This document shows, piece by piece, positions 51,595 through 59,241 of a DNA stretch of 64,000 nt. The notes under the pieces were generated by a model. The model ran no database searches. It had not been told where the DNA came from and saw only the letters and a list, made by a program, of their open reading frames with translations. Positions within the stretch are counted from its first letter, which is position 1. The number at the start of each line of letters is the position of its first letter. This DNA comes from Arthrobacter sp. RIT-PI-e (GTDB taxonomy: Bacteria; Actinomycetota; Actinomycetes; Actinomycetales; Micrococcaceae), in NCBI RefSeq assembly GCF_001187915.1, contig NZ_LGIU01000045.1, positions 1 to 64,000 of the forward strand, written 5' to 3'. Both the position numbers and the translations under genes were made by a program.

Positions 51595-52578
51595 ATGTCA
51601 AGTACTACCCGGGTAACGCACCTATTCGACTGCGCAGACGTTGGAGCTGCACTCGTGGCTGAAGGGCGTCGACAGAAGCAGCCATGGCGGCAGGTTCAGG
51701 GTCCGTGGACGCGAGGCGGAACGCAGAAGGCCTACTACCGGTTCCTCGCCGAGCTGGCTTTGAATCACCCGCGGACGAAATTGTGGCATGTCCACATGGG
51801 CGGACGTGCGAAGTGGGCCCGTGGGCGCTTCAAACGCCCATACATTCTGACTCTGCATGGAACCGATATCAAGGAGAACTACTGGCAGGATGAGCATCAC
51901 GCGCAACTGAAAGCGGACGTCGATCTGGCGCGACACGTCTTCTACACAACCCCGGAGTTGCGGGAGAAGGCCGAACGGGCGCGTCCAGATGCCGAGTACA
52001 TGCCGCAGGCGATGGATCTGAGCATTTTGCCGGAGTGGACCCCTGCCGCCCGTCCTCGCGTCTTCTTTCCATCCCGATGGGATGCTCAAAAAGGTGGTGA
52101 CGGCCTACTGGAGACTGCTGCGCAAGTGGTCTCCGCCGTAGGTAATAGAGCCGATGTCGTCGGGCTGGACTGGGGGAACCGGGCTTCGGAAGCTGCCGGC
52201 CTTGGAGTTACGCTCATGCCCAAGATGGACCTCCGAGGATATGTGGCCGAACTTGCTCGTGCACATGTAGCGGTGGGTCAGACGGCCGGTATCCTCTCCG
52301 TCAGCGAACTGCAGGCGATGGCCATCGGCGTTCCCCTGGTCTTCCCCGATCCCGTGGAGGGGTATCCGCAGGGTGAGGATATGGGGGCGATCGTGGTCGC
52401 CCGGCAGGATGCAGGCGCCGCAGTCCTCGAAGCCCTGGCCGATCCGCACATGACCTCGGAGAGTACGGGCGGCCCTGCCTACGTGCGGCGCCACCATGAC
52501 CCGGCCGGCATGATCGAACGGTTGGAGGCAGTGTATGCCGATGTGTCGGAGCAGTCCGAGAAGGAAGAATCAGCGTGA
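51595..52578 (+). CDS. GT4-like glycosyltransferase (paralogue D)
   Basis: 327 residues from ATG 51595, chosen because GAGAGG at 51580-51585 is correctly spaced; an ATG at 51586 is too close to it. Features: THLFDCADVGAALVAEGRRQ, LWHVHMGGRAKWARGRFKRP, YILTLHGTDIKENYWQDE, ARPRVFFPSRWDAQKGGDGLL, VVGLDWGNRASEAAGLGVTLMPKM and VGQTAGILSVSELQAMAIGVPLVF. It is the paralogue of the gene at 48618-49631, placed on the other side of the ABC exporter. It is coupled to the next gene by GTGA. Substrate unknown. Confidence 0.78.
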   Translation: MSSTTRVTHLFDCADVGAALVAEGRRQKQPWRQVQGPWTRGGTQKAYYRFLAELALNHPRTKLWHVHMGGRAKWARGRFKRPYILTLHGTDIKENYWQDEHHAQLKADVDLARHVFYTTPELREKAERARPDAEYMPQAMDLSILPEWTPAARPRVFFPSRWDAQKGGDGLLETAAQVVSAVGNRADVVGLDWGNRASEAAGLGVTLMPKMDLRGYVAELARAHVAVGQTAGILSVSELQAMAIGVPLVFPDPVEGYPQGEDMGAIVVARQDAGAAVLEALADPHMTSESTGGPAYVRRHHDPAGMIERLEAVYADVSEQSEKEESA

Positions 52579-54497
52579 GTGGCGCCGTTCAGGCCAAACC
52601 GCATCTGCTGTACGTGGCTTTCGGGTACCCACCGAGCACAGCTTCCTCCGTGTATCGGAGTCTCGCGGTGCCGAATGCTTTTGCTGGGGCAGGATGGGAC
52701 GTCACTGTACTCACGATCCACGGCCAGACTTGGTCCGAAATCTCCGGCCTTGACACCGATCTCCTGCAGTCCGTCGATCCGTCGGTGCGAGTTGTCCGTG
52801 TATCCGACGGCGGGTCGGAGGAACCAGCAAAGGGAAACCTCCGTGCGTTCTCGAGGTTACGGGTCGAAGCACCGTATGTCTGGGAGCGGCTCCTGTCCCT
52901 GCGAAGCGCGGCTTCGTTCCCGGAGAAGTTCCATGGGCTGTGGCGGAAGCCGGCTTCAGCAGCTGCTCGCGAGATCCACCGACGTCACACGGTAGATCTG
53001 GTCATCGGATCGGCCAGCCCGTACGTGTCGTTCGCTGTCGCGAGTTCCTTACCTGGGGTTCCCTACGTCATGGATTACAGAGATGCATGGGCCTTCAACA
53101 CGATCAATGGACGTGAAAATTTCGCCGTCGAGTCCCGTACCGGGAAGTTGGAGTCGACGCTTCTCGAAGGAGCATTGCAGATCTGGTTCGTCAATGAACC
53201 GATTCAGGAGGAGTACGCGCGAAGGTATCCGAGGTCTACCTCGAAGATGCGGGTGGTTCCCAACGGCTTCGATCCTCAGCCCGGGCACGCCAGACCTGTG
53301 GTGAAGCCGGTCACGAGACCATCCTTCGGCTATCTGGGGACGTTGCAACATGAGAACAATCCCTTCGACGAGCTTCTCGAAGGTTGGGTCGATGCGTTCG
53401 GTGTCTCCGACGACAACGACGTTCCGACAGCCATCGCGCACATCAGAGGGAAACTGAGTTCGAGTGGAAGTTCTTCGCCCGAGCTACTCCGCCGACTTGA
53501 GGATGTCCGTCGACATGGATTGGAATACGACGGGCCCGTTCCTAAACGGCAGGTCGCCAATTTCTACGGCAACCAGGACGCGCTGATCCTGCTGCTTGCG
53601 TCAGGCAAGTACGTCACTGGAGGGAAGACAACCGAGTATCTCGCAACCGGGCTACCGATCGTATCCGTCCATGAGCAGGGCAACGCGGCGACGGAACTGC
53701 TGCGCGACTACCCGCTCTGGTTCCCCGCCGAGCAACTGACGGCACCTTCCATAAGCGCAGCTCTTCAGGAGTGCGCACAGGTTCTGAATGAACCGGACCC
53801 GGAACGCTGGGCCGCGGCGTGGGACTACGGTCAGTCGTTCCTGCGTACAACTCTGATGGCTCCGGTCGTCGAAGAGCTGACGCAGGTCAGCGCGAGGTCT
53901 CGAGTGCAGTTGGAGGCTCGGGTCGATTCCGTGACACCAGGTGCGACCGTCGAGTCCGATGAGGCCCTACAGCCGGAGCCGACGGCGGGTATGGACGGGG
54001 CCGGAGCCTCGGTTTCCCCAAGGCAGGTGGAAGTGCTGGTTCTAATGGGGCAGGGCAACACGGAAGTTCTTCAGGACCTTCGTTCTCGGACCGGTTCCAT
54101 CAGCGGAGTCACGGTCTCCTTGGTCCCGTTCGTCGTCGAAGGTGCAGAACTGCCGGATGGGAGTCATCCCGTTTCCCTTCTACGAGCAGGAGTCCTCGAG
54201 CGGTGGCTCGATCGCTTGGTAGGAGCTGTAGGTCCTGCCGGAGTGGTTGGGCGACTCGTCCGGGACAACCTCCATTCACGCAGGCTGGCGCGGTCGGTCC
54301 TGACGAATGAGACGTTCATGGAGCAGCTGGCGCGGGCCGACATCGTGGCGGCCACGGGAGCGGATGTGACGCGGGCTGTCTGGCAGTTACGCTCTCGCAC
54401 GCGAGCCCACCTCGTGAGAGGGGCTGTCGCGTTGAACCATGCACTTACGGAGTGGCAGGCGCCGCAGGAACGGCCTTCGGCTCGTCGAGCGAAGTGA
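52575..54497 (+). CDS. GT4-family glycosyltransferase with a large unassigned C-terminal extension
   Basis: 640 residues from GTG 52575. Residues 1 to about 435 form a GT-B enzyme: LLYVAFGYPPSTASSVYRSLA, VIGSASPYVSFAVASSLPGVPYVMDYRDAWAFNT in the acceptor half, VVPNGFDPQPGH and FGYLGTLQHENNPFDELLEG in the donor half, and SGKYVTGGKTTEYLATGLPIVSV. After an acidic low-complexity linker (about 445-480), about 155 residues follow that match no family I know (VEVLVLMGQGNTEVLQDLRS, VRDNLHSRRLARSVLTNE, ADIVAATGADVTRAVWQL). They resemble the N-terminal half of another GT-B fold, so a fused or degenerate second transferase is possible. Confidence 0.78.
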   Translation: MSGAVQAKPHLLYVAFGYPPSTASSVYRSLAVPNAFAGAGWDVTVLTIHGQTWSEISGLDTDLLQSVDPSVRVVRVSDGGSEEPAKGNLRAFSRLRVEAPYVWERLLSLRSAASFPEKFHGLWRKPASAAAREIHRRHTVDLVIGSASPYVSFAVASSLPGVPYVMDYRDAWAFNTINGRENFAVESRTGKLESTLLEGALQIWFVNEPIQEEYARRYPRSTSKMRVVPNGFDPQPGHARPVVKPVTRPSFGYLGTLQHENNPFDELLEGWVDAFGVSDDNDVPTAIAHIRGKLSSSGSSSPELLRRLEDVRRHGLEYDGPVPKRQVANFYGNQDALILLLASGKYVTGGKTTEYLATGLPIVSVHEQGNAATELLRDYPLWFPAEQLTAPSISAALQECAQVLNEPDPERWAAAWDYGQSFLRTTLMAPVVEELTQVSARSRVQLEARVDSVTPGATVESDEALQPEPTAGMDGAGASVSPRQVEVLVLMGQGNTEVLQDLRSRTGSISGVTVSLVPFVVEGAELPDGSHPVSLLRAGVLERWLDRLVGAVGPAGVVGRLVRDNLHSRRLARSVLTNETFMEQLARADIVAATGADVTRAVWQLRSRTRAHLVRGAVALNHALTEWQAPQERPSARRAK

Positions 54498-54607
54498 CCC
54501 TTCGCAGTCGGTCGACTTCAAGATCTCGTAACCCCTCGTCAGCCGCAGTGGTCGCCCTCCCGGCTTTTGAAGCCGAGGTGGACAATCCTCCGTGCGATAC
54601 TGGGAAG

Positions 54608-55273
54608 GTGAGCCGCACTTGGATCGTCATTCCTCTGTTCAACGAGGCTCCCGTCATCGGCTCCGTCATCACCGACCTCATCCAGGTATTTCCTCATGTC
54701 GTCTGTGTGGACGACGGGAGTACGGACAGCTCAGCGGCGGCGGCGCGATCCGCCGGTGCAGTGGTTGTTCAGCACCCCGTGAACCTGGGGCAGGGAGCGG
54801 CACTCCAGACCGGCTTCGAGTATGCGCTGCAGGACCCCGCGATGACTTCGATCGTGACCTTCGACGCCGACGGGCAGCATCGCGTGTCCGATGCCCGAGC
54901 CATGGTGGAGAGGCTCGAAGCGGATGAGGCTGACGTCGTCCTCGGGTCGCGTTTCCTGGACGGGCGCACGAAGATCGGACGTATGAAACGTCTGGTGTTG
55001 CGCACCGCAGCCCTGCAGACCCGGATGACGACCGGTATGGCGTTGACCGACGCCCACAATGGTCTTCGCGCGTTCAACCGTGACGTGGTGGCCCACCTGC
55101 ATCTGACCCAGAATCGAATGGCTCACGCCTCGGAGTTGATCCAGATCATTGTCGCGCTGAAGCCGCGATGGACCGAACATCCAGTCGAGATCATCTACAC
55201 GGACTACTCGAAGGCGAAAGGGCAGTCCCTCCTCAATTCCGTGAACATCGTCGCGGATCTGCTTTTTAGGTAA
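54608..55273 (+). CDS. GT2-family polyprenyl-phosphate glycosyltransferase (DPM1/GtrB-like)
   Basis: 221 residues from GTG 54608, giving the normal family start (VSRTWIVIPLFNEAPVIGSV); the same frame is open back to a GTG at 54452 inside the preceding gene, so a longer N-terminus cannot be excluded, and the ribosome binding site at GTG 54608 is poorly spaced. Motifs: VVCVDDGSTDSSAAAA, HPVNLGQGAALQTGFEYAL, TFDADGQHRVSDA with the DxD site, VLGSRFLDGRTKIG, and LTDAHNGLRAFNRDV. Such enzymes load a sugar on polyprenyl phosphate for use by GT-C enzymes outside. The following DUF2304 gene is its usual partner. Confidence 0.8.
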   Translation: MSRTWIVIPLFNEAPVIGSVITDLIQVFPHVVCVDDGSTDSSAAAARSAGAVVVQHPVNLGQGAALQTGFEYALQDPAMTSIVTFDADGQHRVSDARAMVERLEADEADVVLGSRFLDGRTKIGRMKRLVLRTAALQTRMTTGMALTDAHNGLRAFNRDVVAHLHLTQNRMAHASELIQIIVALKPRWTEHPVEIIYTDYSKAKGQSLLNSVNIVADLLFR

Positions 55274-55278
55274 TTCTC

Positions 55279-55692
55279 ATGATAATTCTTCTACAAATAG
55301 TGCTTGTCCTCGCGGTCATACTCTTTTCTCTGGTGCTTGTACGCGGCGGCTCGAACGCGAAGCATCTCGCAATTCGCCGAATCATGGTGCTGCTCTTCGC
55401 AGTGGTAGCAGTACTGTCCATCTTCTTCCCGGAGATTCTCAGCCGGCTGGCCGGTGTCCTGGGAGTCGGGCGTGGAACCGATCTCATGCTGTATGCGTTC
55501 ATCGTCTCGTTCTTGGTATTCATCTCGACCACGCACCAGCGCTTCCGGCAGATGGAGGGTATCGTCACGAAGCTCTCGCGGCGGATTGCGCTGGACGAGG
55601 CCGAACGCCCCTGGGAAGGAACACACACAGGCCAGCTCTCGCGAACAGCACTGAGTGAGACACCCCGCAATAGTTCCACCAAGGGCGCATGA
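55279..55692 (+). CDS. DUF2304 membrane protein
   Basis: 137 residues from ATG 55279, five bases after the GT2 stop. Three hydrophobic helices are seen: about 2-22 (IILLQIVLVLAVILFSLVLV), 33-58 (RIMVLLFAVVAVLSIFFPEIL) and 68-86 (DLMLYAFIVSFLVFIST), followed by the amphipathic THQRFRQMEGIVTKLSRRIALDEA typical of DUF2304. These small proteins sit beside DPM1-like GT2 genes, and are thought to assist or flip the polyprenyl-linked sugar; that role is by association. It is the last gene of the glycan locus. Confidence 0.85.
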   Translation: MIILLQIVLVLAVILFSLVLVRGGSNAKHLAIRRIMVLLFAVVAVLSIFFPEILSRLAGVLGVGRGTDLMLYAFIVSFLVFISTTHQRFRQMEGIVTKLSRRIALDEAERPWEGTHTGQLSRTALSETPRNSSTKGA

Positions 55693-56333
55693 TTATTCTG
55701 CGGTAGTCGCGGTGTCGGCTTGCGGCGTCGAAGATGCTGCACATCCTCGGGATGATCCTCGATAGCCTGGCGGCGCCTTCATGAAGACGCAGTAATTCTG
55801 TTTGACCGGACGTGATGACAGCGGACGGTACAAATTTGTGTGACACGAATCGCGAGAGTATCGCCTTTCCTGATGTCACCCGTCCCTGTTTCTCAGGCTT
55901 CGGCGACATCGGCATACCCGGCACGCAGTATCCGGTTGACCCACCAACGTTGGTCCCGTTCGATGACACCATCGTGGTGAACCCCAGCACCGTGACGATC
56001 GTCGTAGGTGGTGTGATCACTACTGAGGGGAGAGGCCTGTGCTCCGGCCCCCCGTTCAGAAGTGGAGCCCCGTCCGAGCTCGACCCACAACCCGGATGAA
56101 CTGGATCATCACAGTACTACTCGATGGGACTTCTTCCGCGTTGGCGGAACAGCCGGTCCGCTCTCACCATGGGCCGACATGCCGAGGAGTATGTTCGGTT
56201 CCGCCAGCACGGTGAGCGTTGCGTGGATCTCGTCGTCGACGCGGTGTCATGGAACCCGCATGGTCTGATGTCCAGCTCTTGCAGGAATGTCAGGAGGTCA
56301 AGTACCCGGTCATGAAGTCCCGGGAGAACGACG
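55693..56333. other. 641-base region without a recognisable gene
   Basis: Between the DUF2304 gene and a terminator hairpin no frame has a convincing start, ribosome binding site and family match. A 95-codon plus-strand frame (55812-56099) and overlapping minus-strand frames occur, but none resembles a known protein. The sequence may contain decayed coding remnants at the edge of the glycan locus; no terminal inverted repeats of an insertion sequence are seen. Confidence 0.5.
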
Positions 56334-56372
56334 AAGGCCGAGAGGGTCACGTATCGCGTCCCCCTCGGCCTT
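56334..56372. terminator. hairpin with T-rich tail after the glycan locus
   Basis: AAGGCCGAGAGGG (56334-56346) pairs, with one bulged base, with CCCCTCGGCCTT (56361-56372) and is followed by TCTACT. It lies between the plus-strand glycan operon and the minus-strand GH25 gene and can terminate transcription from either side. Confidence 0.65.
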
Positions 56373-56428
56373 TCTACTGAAAAGAAGCACGTCAGGACGC
56401 CTGAATCCTCAGTGAACAACCAGTTGAG

Positions 56429-57255
56429 CGAGTGGTTTATCGGTTGTAGCGGGGGGTGGCGCCGGTGGTTGGGGTCCAGGTGATGGTTCCTCCTTCGTAG
56501 GTCTGGGTGCATCGGGTTGTGGTGGTGCAGTTCTCGGAGCTGGTGGGATAGCCCAGGCGTCCGGTTTCGTAGCCGGTGTTGGCCCAGGCGGTACGGATGG
56601 CGCCCTTGGTGGGGTGTGCTCCTACGCCGGGGGCCCAGGTGATGGCTCCGCCTTGGAAGTTCTGGTAGCAGCCGCCTTTGACGAGTCCGCAGACCTCGGG
56701 GCCGGTGGGGTAGCGGAGGCTTCCTCTTTCGTAGCCAGTGTTTGCCCAGGCGGTGCGGATGCCTGCCCTGGTGGGGTGTGCCCCGACGCCGGGGGCCCAG
56801 TGGATGTCGCCGCCCTGGAACTTCTGGTAGCAGCCGCCTCCGGCGAGGCCGCAGACTTCGGACCCGGTGGGGTAGCCGAGGCGCCCCGTGCCGGAGCCGG
56901 GGTGTCCCCAGGCGGGGCGGCTGCCTCCGCTGGTGGGGTGTGCTCCGCTGGCGGGGGCCCAGTGGATGTCGCCGCCCTCGTAGCGCTGGTAGCAGCCGCC
57001 GCCGGTGAGTCCGCATTCTTCGGCGCGGGTGGGGTAGCCGAGGCGTCCGTTCTCGTAGCCGGTGGTTCCCCAGGCGGGGCGGATGCCACCCTTGGTGGGT
57101 TGGGCTCCGGTGGCGGAGGTCCAGCGGATGTCGCCGCCTTGGAACTTCTGATAGCAGCCGCCTCGGACCAGTCCGCAGACCACGCCGGTGGTCGTGGCGC
57201 CGAGTCCGGGTGTCCTACTGGCAGCAGCCGCAATCGCCGACACACCCGGCGACGC
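56429..57255. repeat. 827-bp direct repeat, copy 1 (LGFP-coding)
   Basis: This segment and 58415-59241 align without any gap at a constant offset of 1,986 bases. It encodes the last about 272 residues of the GH25 protein. Outside the boundaries the two sequences differ at once. The outer parts are almost identical, while substitutions concentrate in the middle. Confidence 0.9.
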
Positions 57256-58347
57256 AGGTGTCGTAGGAGGTGCAGGTGACGCGGCATTATTGCGCGCGAA
57301 AGCCTGAAGTGCATTGATGCTTGCAGGCCACTGGTTCCAGTCCCCAACCACGGGGCCGTGCTCCGTGTACTGCCATACGTCGTACCCGGTCCATCCAGCG
57401 GGCATCCTTCCGGCGCCGCTGTTGTTGTAGCTCGCTATGTGCAGGGGATGATCGGCGAACGCCCGCGAGGAACCCGTGCACGTGTTCCACCAGTCAGCCG
57501 TGGTGTAGATCATCGGGAGGCGGCCCGTGCGGTTATACACGGTCCTAGAGAAATCCTTGATCCAATTCACCATCTGGGTGGCGCTCATGTTGTAGCAGGA
57601 ATTACCGAGGCTCGGGTAAGGGTTGTACTCCACATCCAGCAGAGGTGGCAGAGTTTTGCCGTCCGGGGACCAGCCGCCGCCGTTGTTGATCAAGTAGTTG
57701 GCCTGCTGAGCGCCAGTAGAGACATTCGGGATGGCGAAGTGGTAAGCGCCACGCAACATGCCGACCGATTCGGAACCGCGGTACTGAGGATTGAAGTATG
57801 GATTGACATAGCTGGTCGCTTCCGTAGCCTTCACATACGCGAACCGCGCCCCATTGTTCCACGCAGCGCGCCAATCAACCGTCAACTGATGGCTGCTCAC
57901 GTCGACCCCGAGAACGCCCGAGGGCTTCCAGGGGTTGATGGCCGCTGACCCCTGAGGCAGATCTGAGCCCCTGTCGCCCGTCGGTGGTTCAAGCTGCGCG
58001 TCTCCTGATACGGCGATACGTCTGAGTCCTTGACCCAGTGATGCTCCATCAGTACCGATCTCAGCAGCCAGAGACTTCTCATTCGCTGCCATCTGTTCCT
58101 GAGACAGAGGCTCGTTGGCTGATGAGTCTGAAACGGGAGGGGCGACTGCCTCTTCCCCCACTGACAGGGCAGCCGCCTCGTTACCTGCGCCGCTTGCGGG
58201 CCCCCCCGGTAATCCACCTGTTCCGATTGGTGGCGCTGGCTGTGTCACGGCGTGTGCCGCAGGGATCGAACCGGATACGAGCGCGGCTAGTAGAACCGCA
58301 GTGGTTGCCAGTAGACGCACTGGTGATGATGTCAATGTTCTCTCCAT
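56437..58347 (-). CDS. secreted GH25 lysozyme with C-terminal LGFP repeats
   Basis: 636 residues from ATG 58347. The signal peptide is LLATTAVLLAALVSGSIPAAHA, cleavage after residue 33. A Ser/Pro/Gly-rich region follows, then a GH25 domain (about 143-350): GVLGVDVSSHQLTVDWRAAW with the first catalytic Asp, AYVKATEATSYVNPYF, GAYHFAIPN and PPLLDVEYNPYP with the Asp-x-Glu pair. It hydrolyses peptidoglycan glycan strands. The C-terminal about 270 residues are five LGFP-type units of about 53 residues (for example GRLGYPTRAEECGLTGGGCYQ, then EGGDIHWAP), thought to anchor proteins to the wall. Copies of this tail also occur in the neighbouring protease. Confidence 0.9.
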   Translation of the reverse strand: MERTLTSSPVRLLATTAVLLAALVSGSIPAAHAVTQPAPPIGTGGLPGGPASGAGNEAAALSVGEEAVAPPVSDSSANEPLSQEQMAANEKSLAAEIGTDGASLGQGLRRIAVSGDAQLEPPTGDRGSDLPQGSAAINPWKPSGVLGVDVSSHQLTVDWRAAWNNGARFAYVKATEATSYVNPYFNPQYRGSESVGMLRGAYHFAIPNVSTGAQQANYLINNGGGWSPDGKTLPPLLDVEYNPYPSLGNSCYNMSATQMVNWIKDFSRTVYNRTGRLPMIYTTADWWNTCTGSSRAFADHPLHIASYNNSGAGRMPAGWTGYDVWQYTEHGPVVGDWNQWPASINALQAFARNNAASPAPPTTPASPGVSAIAAAASRTPGLGATTTGVVCGLVRGGCYQKFQGGDIRWTSATGAQPTKGGIRPAWGTTGYENGRLGYPTRAEECGLTGGGCYQRYEGGDIHWAPASGAHPTSGGSRPAWGHPGSGTGRLGYPTGSEVCGLAGGGCYQKFQGGDIHWAPGVGAHPTRAGIRTAWANTGYERGSLRYPTGPEVCGLVKGGCYQNFQGGAITWAPGVGAHPTKGAIRTAWANTGYETGRLGYPTSSENCTTTTRCTQTYEGGTITWTPTTGATPRYNR

Positions 58348-58414
58348 GGATTGAGATGTCCAACCGTCAGCTCGGACGCTGCCTGGACGATTCTGGTTCC
58401 GCAGGGCTTTGTTA

Positions 58415-59241
58415 CGAGTGGTTTATCGGTTGTAGCGGGGGGTGGCGCCGGTGGTTGGGGTCCAGGTGATGGTTCCTCCTTCGTAGGTCTGGGTGCATCG
58501 GGTTGTGGTGGTGCAGTTCTCGGAGCTGGTGGGATAGCCCAGGCGTCCGGTTTCGTAGCCGGTGTTGGCCCAGGCGGTACGGATGGCGCCCTTGGGGGGG
58601 TGTGCTCCTACGCCGGGGGCCCAGGGGATGGCGCCGCCTTGGAAGTTCTGGTAGCAGCCGCCTTTGACGAGTCCGCAGACCTCGCCGCCGGTGGGGGAGC
58701 GGAGGCTTCCTCTTTCGTAGCCAGTGTTTGCCCAGGCGGTGCGGATGCCTGCCCTGGTGGGGTGTGCCCCGACGCCGGGGGCCGGGTGGGTGTCGCCGGC
58801 CTGGAACTTCTGGTAGCAGCCGCCGCCGGCGGGGCCGCCGGCTTCGGACCCGGTGGGGGAGCCGAGGCCTCCAGTTTCGTAGCCGGTGGTCCCCCAGGCG
58901 GTGCGGATGCCCCCCCTGGTGGGGCGTGCGCCGATGGCGGGGGTCCCGTGGATGCCGCCGTTCTCGTCGCGCTGGTAGCAGCCGCCGCCGGTGAGTCCGC
59001 ATTCTTCGGCGCGGGTGGGGTAGCCGAGGCGTCCGTTCTCGTAGCCGGTGGTTCCCCAGGCGGTGCGGATGCCACCCTTGGTGGGTTGTGCTCCGGTGGA
59101 GGAGGTCCAGTGGATGTCGCCGCCTTGGAACTTCTGATAGCAGCCGCCTCGGACCAGTCCGCAGACCACGCCGGTGGTCGTGGCGCCGAGTCCGGGTGTC
59201 CTACTGGCAGCAGCCGCAATCGCCGACACACCCGGCGACGC
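58415..59241. repeat. 827-bp direct repeat, copy 2 (LGFP-coding)
   Basis: Second copy of the segment at 56429-57255, coding for the LGFP tail of the metalloprotease. Between about 58585 and 58970 it differs at many positions, most by T to G or A to G changes within G-rich context, and several of these alter conserved LGFP residues. Confidence 0.9.

Noticed and set aside
55693-56333. Insertion sequence remnant
   Set aside because: No transposase motif, terminal inverted repeats or target duplication can be recognised; kept only as unassigned DNA.
56429-59241. CRISPR or satellite array
   Set aside because: The units are about 159 bases, contiguous and in frame with protein repeats; there are no short spacers or cas genes.
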